DNA of 64,000 bases, taken from Hetaerina americana. Lineage: Eukaryota; Arthropoda; Insecta; Odonata; Calopterygidae. Both the position numbers and the translations under genes were made by a program. Numbering within the stretch: position 1 is the stretch's first letter; each line of letters begins with the position of its first letter. Under the pieces are notes generated by a model, which searched no databases, was not told where the DNA came from, and saw nothing but the letters and a program-made list of their open reading frames with translations. Positions 49,119 to 60,675 of the stretch are shown one piece after another. The stretch lies in contig JAKTNV010000009.1 of assembly GCA_022747635.1 (NCBI GenBank), positions 68,842,407-68,906,406 on the forward strand. Direction: 5' to 3'.

Positions 49119-49410
49119 GAGATCGAGATAGTGCGGTGGCTAACATACAGGCTTTCCACCGAAAGGGCCCGGGTTCAAATCCTGGAGGCAACAAATATTG
49201 TTCAGTGGTATCCCGATCCCTACTTGAGGTACCCTGTGGAGGGCACTTGGAGTGAGTAAGACGTCCGTCGGACGGGACGTTAAACTGCGGACCCCTTGGC
49301 GCCTTTGGAGAAGAGTAGGCTGATGCCGACGCCGGGTTTCTCTCTCCTTTTCCTTTCCCATCCTTTCCTAATGGCACAAATGACCTTAGCTGTCGCCCCA
49401 TATAAAAAAC
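49119..49410 (+). mobile_element. SINE family A, copy 2
   Basis: The plus-strand head is GATCGAGATAGTGCGGTGG, with a B box GGTTCAAATCC (49172-49182). It has the same body (CGGGACGTTAAACTGCGG, GATGCCGACGCCGGG) and tail (AAATGACCTTAGCTGTCG) as copy 1, and ends in an A-rich tract near 49405. No clear target duplication was found. It lies about 0.4 kb from copy 1 in opposite orientation. The frames at 49102-49401 are SINE translations. Confidence 0.88.
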
Positions 49411-50689
49411 TTACTGTTTTCAGTCTCTTGGTTCACGAGAGTGAACAGAGAGACTGCAAATATATAGTTTATCATGACGTATATTGTGCACTGCGACCCA
49501 TCATCAGCAATAAATTTCATGGTGAGAAACAAGTATTTTTGGTCTTAAATTTACTAACTTTGAATAAATACCAAGCCTACTTTCCAAATAGAACTACCAA
49601 GCTCAACACTTGAAACACAAGAATTTTGTCTGCCAGCAGTATATCATAATTAACGTAATATCCATCAACGACACAAACAAAATGGGAGGTATTGGGGTTT
49701 CGACAAGGAAGATTTGGATGCGGCTGCATGTTTTCTGAGGTCACGGATAAACCCGCAGGGAATAACGGAGGAAGGTCACGGCACCGCCTGTCCTTCGACT
49801 AACCCATGACGACATGTGCACGCGTGTGAGTCGTCCCCAACCCCGCAGTCTTGCCCGCCCCCCCCCCCCCATCCGTCCGTGGCGAGCAGCGAGTGTGACC
49901 AAAAAAGGCACTCCCGCCGCGAGTCGTAACCTGCTCGAATGAGGCACGCGTGCATTTATTAATTTATGAAAATTATGACGCCGCGTTTCCTTTTATTATG
50001 CTCGTAAAAGGAGCGGAAGGGACATCATAAGCTCTTCCGAAAAACCCCCGCACCAGTCCGGGAAAAAAATATACCCTTTGCCCTTACGTCCTCAGAGCCA
50101 TCTTCCCAACGTTTCCAACACCCTTCTTAATGAGCTGTGCCTTTTGGCATTGGGATGAAAAGCTTTCTCCCACTCTCTGTTAATTTCTTCGAAATATTAT
50201 GAAAACACATGCCGTCTTCGTGGGAGCCGTAACGGGATACAGCTGGTCCGCACCTGCTGGAGACATTTCATATTCATATCGGCCGGGCAGGGGCGATGTT
50301 ACTTGTCAAGATATACCTCGCTTAAGCCGATATAGAATCAACACCAGGAGGAGAGTTCGCATTAAGCCGGGGAGGTAGTACACAGAGTCGAATGCTTTGA
50401 ATGGGATTCTCCGAATGGTGGACCGGCGAGAAGAGATCTCCTTCCTCGATACACTCCCTTCGGCCGAGGGATGATTGTTAGAGTATGGTGTGCAGGATAA
50501 AATGGAGGGAAAGAGCGAAGGAATATTTCGGGCGCCGGAGATGTAGCCCCCCCCATGCCGAGACGCGCCAGTACACTACCATCATACGAGGCGGAAAGCA
50601 CCTTGCCCACCGCTGTGCCCTTTTTATTTTGTAATGCTCTATGTCTCTCCCTCTTCTTCAGGTATTAACGCCCTTTTTACAACCTTTTT
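49411..50689. other. Mixed non-coding DNA
   Basis: A GC-rich CpG-containing patch lies at 49735-49950, with a C13 run at 49858-49870, and more balanced DNA at 50180-50640. Frames on the minus strand (49741-49947 and 50362-50610) are unrecognised. Confidence 0.4.
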
Positions 50690-51750
50690 AACACGGGCTT
50701 GTCGTGCTGCGGAAAAGCCGCGTGATGGCCCGGGAGGAGGGGGTGGGAAGGGAGGAAAGCATCCGATGCGGTATGGAGGGCATTCACCAACTGCGAGGGA
50801 CGAGGAGAATGCCTCTTTTACACCTCCGTTCCCTTGCCCGGTACCCCCCCCCCTACATTACCCAGCCACCCCTAGGAGGGAGCGGCGTCCCCTGCCATAA
50901 CGCCCCTGCACCATTCCGTCCCACCTCCTCAACCTCCCGAGCCCCAACTTTCCCATTTCACTTCGGACGGGAGGAACAGAGGGGGAGGGAGAGAGTCGGA
51001 TGATCTTCGGTGCGCTAGGGATGGGAAGTATGTAGGGGATGGGTAAAATTTTTCGCTCTTTAGCCTTCAACATGTCAACATTAGGTACCGGAGTGCGGGA
51101 CTCGTACTACGCACATGACGGCGGAATGGGTCAGGGCATCGGGACGGCAGGGAGGGTTTAGAGGGGTGAGCGGCAGTAGTGCCACCGTCTGGTGCAAGCA
51201 TTTGCGGGGACAGGGGGTGTGTCGGCTGGGGAGACCTCTCGGCTGGGGCGAAGGAGCGAGGGAGGAGAGAAGGAAGGAAGGAGAACCGTCTAGGGGAGGA
51301 GAGTGGTCGACGGAAGGGGAACGTTGAGGAAGATGGGAAAAATGGTGGGAAGGAGTGAGAGTGGCCGGTGTGTGTGTGAGTGAGACAAGTATGGGGGGTG
51401 GAAGTGGAGAGGATTTGGGGGAGGAAGGCGAGTCTAAAAATGTGGAACGGTTGAATTCCCTTCCTTTTTAAAATGTATTGCCTCGTTCTCGGAGTGGGTG
51501 GGAGTTCGCGGGGGATCGGGGCTTGGGGTTTAACGTGGGGTGAAACTGGCAGCCGGGCCACGTGTGGAATGCGAACGGTTCTTCCCTCTACAACCGAGGT
51601 CCAAAGTTTTTCTGTGCGGAGAAGAAGTCATGGTGGGGGGCGCCTGGGGAGTGTTGGGTTAGGGCATTGGGGGAGGACGAAGGAGAAGGGGATGCGAATG
51701 GGGTGGCAAAGAGCGGACGGTGTCGGGAGGACGTAGGAAAATGGGATGAA
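50690..51750. repeat. Long GC-rich island, AG-CT-AG
   Basis: Purine-rich at 50720-50770, pyrimidine-rich at 50820-50955, then predominantly purine-rich 50965-51740, with G runs and a short (GT)n at about 51370-51377. The 164-codon antisense frame (51067-51561) is Pro/Ser/His-rich low complexity. Confidence 0.65.
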
Positions 51751-51944
51751 AACATTGAATTTCTCGTGTCCATTAAAATCGAAAAATTTTGTTTAACTTA
51801 ACTTATGTCGTTAGTGGATTGGGCGTATTAAGCAAGGAACCATATATTATAAACGGAATCGTCTTTCTCTCTCTCGCATTTCAAATTGGAAGTATAATTT
51901 CTATATATTCTATTGTTTCAGGCTTCACTTCGTGGAAGTAATTG
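51751..51944. other. AT-rich non-coding stretch
   Basis: Nothing recognised. Confidence 0.5.
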
Positions 51945-52097
51945 ATATCCATTATTAAAATAGAAAGAAAGACTCGTACTTTTCCATAGATTTTATTATA
52001 CGGTACAACCGTATAATAAAATCTGTGGAAAAGTACGAGTCTATAATAAAATCTGTGGAAAAGTACGAGTCTTTCTTTCTATTTTAATAATGGATAT
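51945..52097. mobile_element. Foldback element with a 30-bp tandem duplication in one arm
   Basis: The left arm 51945-52004 and the right arm from 52008 are reverse complements around a 3-nt loop (ACA). The right arm is exactly 30 bp longer because a 30-bp unit is tandemly duplicated (52013-52042 and 52043-52072, identical). When one copy is removed, the arms match end to end with a single obvious difference. It shares CGTAT, AATAAAATC and TGTGGAA in order with the 17.9-kb foldback, but lacks the hammerhead-like module. Confidence 0.9.
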
Positions 52098-53566
52098 AAT
52101 TTCTATACTTCAAGTGTTAATCTACCTTTTCATGTACCACATGAGTATGATAGGATGGGGCAGTAATTTTGCTCAATTTCAATTTCCTTTATCTTCAATT
52201 CTTTCCAAAATAACACGTCCACAACCTAATAACGTTCTCTTAAAAATTTGCTCTATTTTTTGCAATTAACTACATGATGGTAAAATATCTATCAAAGCAT
52301 CTCCAACAGACATCATGTGAAAGACAGTTTGAATGTTTTGCCTACGAAAGCTTAAACTCCGTACACTTATCAGTGATAGAATTAAGAAATTTCACCCAGT
52401 TGCGTCTATCGATAAAAGGCTTCCATTCCACGATAAAGTCAAAAGTTAATGCTTTCGCGGGCATTAATTCCCTTTTGATTCAATTTTGCGAGGACTATTA
52501 CATTTTATTATCATTGACGATTAAAATCATAAGAATACCAAATTAGTAAAATCCATCATCATATCAAGCAATCTTACTCAAGTCAAAAGTCAACATTTTT
52601 CTTAGAGGTCTCACAAGAAAATGGTGAAAAGATGTTATTTCAGAGTGTGCACCCAAAAAAACAAAAGTAATGGAAGGGGAAAACATGTCTAGAATTTAAA
52701 AGGCAGGTGAAAATATAAACTTGGACAACCTAAGTAAAATGCAAATTAAAAGGCAAAAGGGACATGTCATGAAATAAGGGAAAGAATTCCTGGAAGAGAA
52801 ATGGAGGGTGAAAATTGCGGAAAGAAGGGAAACAAGTGAGTAAGGTGGGTGGTTTCGAGGTAGCAAAGGAATTCAGGGTGGTGGCTGAGAAATGGCGGGA
52901 CAGGAAATTAGGCGCAGAGAAAGGTTCCGTTTTTGGGGAACATCAGCGTTTTAAGGGTAAGAGCACTAGCAGTAAAAATGGTGTTCTTGTATGCGTGGTA
53001 TGCCTCCCCAAGAATTCACTCACCACGTCGTGCAATGCAGCGTTTTTTTCGACGAAACTCTCTGAGAAATATTTTAATTGGTCCACTAACTTAAAAGAAG
53101 GTGGACAGTCCTTATAATTTCAAAGACATGAATACGACGCTACCTTAATCCATTAAAGGAAATTATTAGTAACCGGATAATAGAAAATGATTGAACTAGA
53201 AAGTACTTAATTTGTCTCTGTGAACCTGATGGTTAGGTATCGAATTCATCTATTGTTTATAGCACGTTTGCCTTCCCATTACATCGCATAGAAACAACGA
53301 AATGAGTATTTACTAATTAATTCATTTATTTGGCATTAATCGTAAAACATCTCTTCGACCTTTACACCTTACTTTTTAACAACAATATAATAATAGACAA
53401 TTCCAAGCTCCCAAACTAACTTTAAAATTTCAAAGTAAATATTAAATCAAATGAAATGTTTCAATTAGAGGCAATTTTACGAGTAACCTTACATAATTTA
53501 CTTGTTACTACCAGTGACTAACTTGAAAACTCTTTTTAGATTTCCGTAGGGAATCGATATTGCTAG
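52098..53566. other. AT-rich non-coding stretch
   Basis: AT-rich, with a mildly purine-rich patch at 52740-52930. No gene recognised. Confidence 0.5.
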
Positions 53567-53574
53567 AATTGGAA

Positions 53575-53881
53575 GTTTTTAGTTTTTTTTAGGAGAGGCG
53601 ATCGACAGCTAAGGTCATTTGCGCCATTAAGGATGGATGGGAAAGTAAGGGTTGAGAGAAACCCGGCCTCGGCATCAGCCTACTCTTGTCTAAAGGGGCC
53701 TAGGGGTCCGCACTTTAACATCCCATCCCACAGACTTCGTACTCACTCGGCAAGTGCCCTACACGAAGCACCTCCAGAAAAAAAATCTGCTGCCTACGGG
53801 ATTCGAACCCGGGCCCTCACGGTGGAACACGATGGGGGCCCTCGCGGCCTGTACGTTAGCCACCTCACCATTCCTATCCCC
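53575..53881 (-). mobile_element. SINE family A, copy 3, with internal duplication
   Basis: The minus strand has the family head, a B-box GGTTCGAATCC (53799-53809), a body and a tail ending in an A-rich tract at 53575-53592. A short direct repeat, AATTGGAA, flanks it (53567-53574 and 53882-53889). The word GGGCCCTC occurs twice, 25 bp apart (53811-53818 and 53836-53843), so the A-to-B box spacing is enlarged. It also lacks the CGATCCCTACTTGAGG segment found in the other copies. The frame at 53633-53899 is a SINE artefact. Confidence 0.88.
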
Positions 53882-53889
53882 AATTGGAA

Positions 53890-54639
53890 TATACAATGAG
53901 TATATTCCTAAATGCATGCATATCTTCGGTAAAAATAACGTATCAAGTTGAAAATAAGCACACTTATATAATTTTTTTGAAATATAAAAAATAACCGCAG
54001 TGACTGCAAGATGAATTTTTTGATTAATTTTTCGAAGTTTAAAAAAAAATACGATCGAATAATACCGCAACGATTGAACCTAAATAACATTGGCAATACT
54101 GGCAACCCATTTAATCTCGTTAATGTTCCCTTTCTGAAAAGCATCTTGGCATTAGGTCCGCCAGAGGTGTTTGGATATGGCCGTTGGTACTGTTCCCTTA
54201 TAATCAATCAATTTCCTTGACTCTTAGTTTTAGATCGAGATGGCGTGCGCAGGTAATTTGCCTCCAGATTACGCAGATAATTAGTCCTCATAAGGTCAAC
54301 TTCATGCCTAAACTCGATAATCGAAACCTGAGCAAAACCAATTTGAAAGTCAAAACACGTTCAGGGACGCATCGAACACCAGATTGAGAAGAAAATCATT
54401 ATGAAAATCGAACTGCGTTTCTCTCAAATACACGAAGGTGTTAGAAGGGGATATCCAGAGGGAGAGACTTCGTCCCTCTCAGCGGAAACACGGCAACCTG
54501 CGAAATTAAACTCGCGATTTCATTTCTGGCGTAACCTTTTAACCCACCCAACTCTCCTCGCCCTCATCCCCATCGCACCCCGCGAATAACGAAGAACCGT
54601 GGGCACCGGGGTATTTTACGTAAACTCAGTCCCACCCTC
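53890..54639. other. AT-rich then balanced non-coding DNA
   Basis: Nothing recognised. Confidence 0.5.
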
Positions 54640-55265
54640 CCATCAGACGAGCAAGTGTGAGAGGAGAGGACGTTGAATTTGGACGGAAGGTCGGATAGAC
54701 GCCGTGGGAGCGAGATGGAGTGTTATAGAAAGGGCAAGAAAAGAGTTTGGGAGTTCATTAAAAGATATAGATCTGAAAAACCGAATTTAAACGCGGGGCA
54801 GAGAAAGGAGATTTTTCACCCCTTTTCCCCCATTTCGGGACGTTGAAGAATTGGGAAGAACGACCCTTGATTGATAAAGGGGTAGAGCAGCCAAACGGAG
54901 CGATGAGGCAGGGTAAGGGATGAGAGGGGAGTAATGAGGAAGAATGGGAGGAGAGAGAGAGGGGGGAGGGAGGGCTTGAGGGGAGGTAGGAGGTGGAGTG
55001 AGAGGGAGGGAGAAAGAGTGGAGAGAGCGAGGGAGGGAGGCTGACGGAGGGGAGCTCCGAGGGTGCCAAGGGTTTTGGACGCCAGTTAATTGAGGCCTGG
55101 GAATATCAACACTGCATGATGGAGGTCTGAAGGCAGAGAGGTAGTTGGGCTGGCAATTTTCGGGGGGTATACCCCACCCCACCTCTCATGCCATCGGCCA
55201 TCGCCTCCCCCAGTTTCGCCAACCCCACCCTCAGCCCCTCGTCCCTTCCCCGACACGGTACTTTC
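54640..55265. repeat. AG-to-CT island
   Basis: 54640-55075 is strongly purine-rich on the plus strand. After about 90 bp of mixed DNA, 55170-55250 is pyrimidine-rich. Antisense frames are Pro/Ser/Leu low complexity in overlapping phases. Confidence 0.68.
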
Positions 55266-56147
55266 TGTTCCCGTGCTGGTTAAATGCGTTAGCCGGGGCC
55301 CCGCCTCTAGGTACGGAGGTCCTTCCTCGCTCAAGCTGCACACGGGCTGGCGTGTATGTATTTTGGAGCGAATCCACACACACACACTATTTCTGCGCTC
55401 TTTTCCTGCGGTATGAGCAAGCACTTGGTTTATTTTGGTGAGAGAGGTAGGGTAAAGGCGTAGGAGTTCGTGGGCATGAATTCATGGATCTATGTAATTT
55501 TAAGGATATATGTGGTCGAGCAATCTTGTTGCGATACATGACGAAGTAATTACTAAGCCCTAGTCCTACTTTACAAATATATGCGACGCAGGGGAAATAT
55601 TTATACGTCGTACGTAACGCAAATTGTCTCAACAGTGTGAAAAACTACAAAACAATACCTACGAGTAATTCAAATACGATATCAAAGGTGATGAAAATTT
55701 CATTATATTATGTCTGCAATTTTTTGTGATGCTAATGTTAAGATATGGTTTCAGTGTTCCAAGTTACATTTTACGGTTCTTGTTATTGATTTAACAGCCA
55801 TCATTTTGAAAGTTTCAATGATTACGTAATATCATTATCCATTTTTTACGAGATTGTTAATGCTTAATGCAGACGTCTATGATTTTTCTTGGTGATTCCT
55901 GCCTGAATTCTATCGAGACCCTACCTTCTCAACTTATCAGGTAACAGAATTAGACATTTAATAATTGCAGTCTTTTTTGATTAAAGCTTACGTGACCGTA
56001 TGGCTATGAAAAATATTGTTAAGGTATTATTCTAACCTAAAAATTGAATCTTAATTTTTTGTCTTCGACTATATTCTTATATTTGTGCTTAAAGAATAGA
56101 TTAAAATAATAAATGTTTTAATAAACTAAGGTTAAAAAATTCCGATG

Positions 56148-56150
<3 letters not shown>
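55266..56150. other. Mixed then AT-rich non-coding DNA
   Basis: A short (CA)n lies at about 55376-55387. Nothing else recognised. Confidence 0.5.

Positions 56151-56213
<63 letters not shown>
56151..56213. repeat. (TA)31 microsatellite
   Basis: An uninterrupted TA repeat of 63 nt. Confidence 0.97.
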
Positions 56214-56216
<3 letters not shown>

Positions 56217-57289
56217 ATACCAAACCCTTGAGAGAAATAAACATACTCTCACACTAGTATATTTTTAAAATTTTATGGTTCCTGATTTCTAATTCCTTTA
56301 ATGAATACTATGAATATAAATACAGAAGTGTATGTCTATATGAGGTTAGTTTACCGATTTCGACTGATGTTCATATTCTTGTACACGTTTCACATACTTT
56401 CAGGGACATTCAAACTCTATGCATTGGTATAACTTAATTACTTTGCTGCCGTTTCTAATTTCATTTCTCATATTTCCTTCTACCAATTGTTTGAAAATGC
56501 AATATCTGTATCCAATAGCTTGTTTTGCGAAGCAAGTAATGTTATTAGTATTCATAGCTTAATCGACATTGTCAAAAAGTCAACGGAGATTTTTTGGACT
56601 GCCAACTCCAGGTGCGCTGTTGTTCCACATTCTTCCACAATTAGCCTAACATGTTTCCAAAATAAGACTAAGGTATATGTATTAGCATGAGATCATTGAT
56701 TAACTCTCGATGGATCGGAAATGTCACGTGGGTGTTTTAAGTTCGTCCTCAAAAACGACAAATATTCCTTGATCAAAAGATTCTTTCACAATTGTACCTA
56801 CGTGGGGAGGTTTCGGCAAAAAAATGCATTCAATTTCATCGTATATGTGTCAGCAACTTCGTCATCTGCATTAGTAGGAAGTCGCCAACAAATACGTATT
56901 ACGAAAATGTTTTAATCGACACCGACTGGTGAGTAAGCATCAAAGCCGGTGAAAGCCCTTCTCGTCGCAAGCCCATAAGTGAGTGACATGTGTCATGTCA
57001 TGCAAACATCCATCCATTCGTGCCTGTGAGATTTTCACCTCGTCTACTTATGTAAGAGTTCTCACTCAACCCGCATACAGAAGAATAAGATCGCAAACTC
57101 TGTAATGTCTTTTCTTACTCCGAAATTCGAACAGCGAATCAATGAATAATGAAAATGGACGAACCTTGATGGATAAAGATATCTTTGGGACGAACAAAAC
57201 AATTTAGGAACAATCATCCGATATCCGGGAAAAAAATAGAGGAGAAATAATTGAAAAGACTTTACGGATGCATTCAATTTCTCGGAACC
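56214..57289. other. AT-rich non-coding stretch
   Basis: Nothing recognised. The frames at 56487-56690 and 56721-56915 are short and unrecognised. Confidence 0.5.
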
Positions 57290-58810
57290 ACGCAGGCTTT
57301 CACACGAGTTCCCAGCATCGACTTGAAGCCGCGGGAAAGGGGGACGGCGGGAGGGGGAAACGGACGACCTTTTATGGGTTGCGGCGGGGAAAAAATTGAC
57401 CCCCGGAACAGTGCGGACGGCGGGAAGCGCTCAGACCGAGAGCTTCGATCATTCGCGGTCAACTAGTCGGACGATGCCCACGTCGGATTTTTATCAAAAC
57501 ACCGCGCGCACGCACACAAAGACACACACAGAGTTACTCCCCCACACACTGAAACCCGCGGAGTAGGAGGAAAAAGAAGAAAAGGGGGGGGCAAGATGGA
57601 GAAGGGAGAAAGAAGAAAGGGGGGAGTGGTAGTGGTGTCAAAAGCTTCGGCGGGGGAAAGGGGAATGGGGTCGGTGAGGTGAGGAGTAAAAGGGAGGAGT
57701 GTGGAGAAGGTCGCTCTATGAATGAAACGATGTGGGGAGGGGTGCCGAAAAGGGGGTTGGGTGGGCGGAAGTGAGAAGGGGGATGCAGCGATGGAGGAGA
57801 GTGAGAGTTATCGGGCAGGGGATGAATAGAGGGGCATGGGGAGAAACGATTCGAAAAAATTCGGGTCGAGGAAAAAAAAAGAGAATAAAGAATCGCGTTC
57901 GAAAAAATAAAAAGATAAATAGAGTGAGCTGCGCAGGGGAGGGAGAGACGGTTGGGGGGATTTTTTTCGGAATGGAGAGATTTCGGATCACGTGGGCATG
58001 GAGGGGAGTACGGCCAATGGTGTGCGACGGTAGGGTGGGGCAGCGAAGGGGAAGGAGGGACTGGCAGCACGCAACACAAAATAACTGAAAAGATTGACGA
58101 GACGGACCACGTGCTACGTCCCAATAGAAATAAAAAAATGAATGCGCGGGAAGAGTTGGCGCGGGCGATTCTCTTCTGTTTTTCTGGCGGGAGGATTCCG
58201 ACTGTCGGATTGGCGGACGGGAGATGAGGAGGTGGGGTGTAAAGGGTTAGTATGTATCCGAATGTCGATCGGACTATAAGGTACGGGATAGGGAGGGAGT
58301 TGAGCGTACAGGTGGGAAGGGATGTGTGGAAGGGGCATCTGATCCAGAAGGGGCAGGGGGCGAAGGGAAGAGAGAGGGGGGGAGAAAAAAAGTTTGATAG
58401 AGACGGAACGAGAGGGTGGGAAGGGGATTATTTTTGCCTGTTCGCCGGTGAGTGGGAAGGAGGAATGAGATCCGAATTTTTTTTCTCGGTTTCGATGCGA
58501 GGTTTCCCGCGAAAAACGTGGTCGAATAAAAAGAGTTGGATTGGTGACAAAATCGGATATCGCGTATTTATAGACACAAATATATATATATACACACGTG
58601 CAATTGTGAGAGGATCGGATACTGGAACTGACGGTGGAAATGGGGACACACGGAGCCAGGTAGTAAAAGAGGGAAGGGGGATGCGTGAAGGGATGAGAGC
58701 GATGGGAGGAAAAAGTACGGGGGGTAGGATTGGAAAAAGGGAAGTTTTTGAATCTGCGTTGAAGCGAGGTGGTGTGAGACTGATGAGGGAGAGAAGGTAC
58801 CATATCCCTT
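57290..58810. repeat. Longest polypurine island
   Basis: After a CpG-containing head (57290-57480) and a CA-rich stretch (57500-57530), 57555-58480 is almost continuously purine-rich on the plus strand, as is most of 58600-58790. A short TA/CA repeat lies at about 58578-58598. The frames of about 200 codons on both strands here (57534-58124, 58114-58803 and 58252-58908) overlap in different phases and are low complexity or unrecognised. Confidence 0.7.
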
Positions 58811-59809
58811 TGCCCTTTTCATTCGATCTTTTATTGTTTTGTGACCGATATTTTATCAATTTTTTAAAGTGGGCGGGCTCCATAGAGATGAGCCGTGATG
58901 AATGGTGATTGCTCGATAGATAAGTAAAAAAAAAGGCTGAGGGAAATTCTCGAAAGAAATAGCTCGACGTGAAACGAAAGGCTGAGGGTAGAGGGGAGGG
59001 AGTATCCTCCCACGGATGGATTTGAGCGTGGGAAAATGAGCGACGAGGCTCTATTTATTGTGGATGAAAACCAAAAGAAACGCGGATAGGAAAATCATGG
59101 GTGTGAAACTTTCAATGACATGGAAAATTAAAGCAAGGAATGGAAATCTTTTGTCTCGCTAATGAGTCAATATCCGTAGTTATTTTTTAACACAAAGCCA
59201 AATTTTAAAAACTCAAATTCATATTTGAACTGAGCCAAACACTTTCTCCGTCAGTTTGTATCCAGGTATAATATTTTTCAAATGACTGACTTCTTCCTGG
59301 AAATCGATTGCATTGCCTTTAACACTTAACGTGCGTATTGGTATAGTTATTTTTATGTAAAATTAAAATATCTCATCTTGTTTCTTGTTTTTTTAGTAGG
59401 ATAGAAAATGTAAAAACGTCAAACTAATTTCAGCCAAATTTAATAGCAAGAACGAGATAAATGTAATTTAACAGCCTTAAAATTGTTTTCAATGTAACCA
59501 CTGACACTAAATCGCATTACTTTTGCAGAAAGGAAAAAAAATGAGAGTATTTTTTTCTGGTCTGCATTTAATTGGTAAATGTTTTTTGATTCTTTTCAGA
59601 AACTACTATCTGAATAACTTTCCGGCTTCAATCTGAGCCCTTGCAGACCCCGAGTAGTCCCCTGGTTGCAAATTTTTGAGATGGCCTGACACGGACCCGA
59701 ATGACCAAGGAAGTGAGCAAAAACCGGAAGACACTCGGGATGGTGTGTATATGGTTTTTTATTCAACTTATCCGCAAGGACTGAGCACGGAAATTCCCTC
59801 GAAATGCAA
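58811..59809. other. AT-rich non-coding stretch
   Basis: Nothing recognised. Confidence 0.5.
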
Positions 59810-60675
59810 AAAAAATATCCCCTCCCCCTATCTCTCCACTCTCTTCTTGGCCCCACAAGCTCTCCCACCTCAGTTGCGATGCCCAATAATAAAAATTCCC
59901 CCGCTTCCATTTTCCCAGACTCCGTTTACTCCATGTAACCTCCCTGTTTTTTCTTTTAATTCTTATTTGACTTGGACTAAGCTCCCTTAAGCCTGTGTCG
60001 GGTGCGGAATGGCCTACGGTGTAAAACAACCGTCCTGTAGAGGTCGCGATGTGCCACGGAATGTCATCTAGACCGGACCCCACCCCCTCCACGCGCCCAC
60101 CCGACTCTTCCCGCGCTTAAACCCCCTTTTAAAAACCCCCGCGCCTTTCTGCCCTCCACCACCCACTCCCACCTACCCCCTCCCTTTACCTCCCTCCCGT
60201 CCTCTGCTCCCTTCTAAAATCCCAACTACGCCATCTTTTCCCTTTGCTAAACTCCCTTCCACCGACAATAAACTCCTTTTTCCTTCTTTCCCCAGCCATT
60301 TCGGAATAAAATAAAACCCCTTCCCTTTTTACACTCCCTGCTTACCCGTAACAACCCTCTCTCTTTCCTCGATCCCCCTTCATGAATCCTCCTCCCCCCC
60401 CCCGAAACGGCCACACTCACATCTTCCCCTCTGTTTAGCATTATCCAGAGCTACCTTTCTCCTATTTCCTCGTTATACGTCCGCCTCCCCACCATTGCGC
60501 TCCGTCCGGAATCCTCTCTACACCATCCTCCCTCTCTTTCTTTCCCTCTCTTCTCAACCCTCTCCCCACCCCTTTATGCATCCAATCAACTCTCTACCCT
60601 TCCCATCCTCGGGCGACACACCACCGCCCACTCCACCTTAACCACTCAGCTAGGAGGGCGATTCCTCATTCTTCC
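59810..60675. repeat. Polypyrimidine island
   Basis: C/T-rich at 59815-59940 and, after mixed DNA, at 60070-60660, with a C10 run at about 60394-60403. Frames are low complexity. Confidence 0.7.

Noticed and set aside
53633..53951. Two overlapping frames with GFEPGPSRW and GIRTRAL residues
   Set aside because: Translations of SINE A copy 3 in two phases.
57534..58908. Several frames of 90-229 codons on both strands
   Set aside because: They are mutually overlapping translations of the longest polypurine island, with no domain and no consistent codon pattern.
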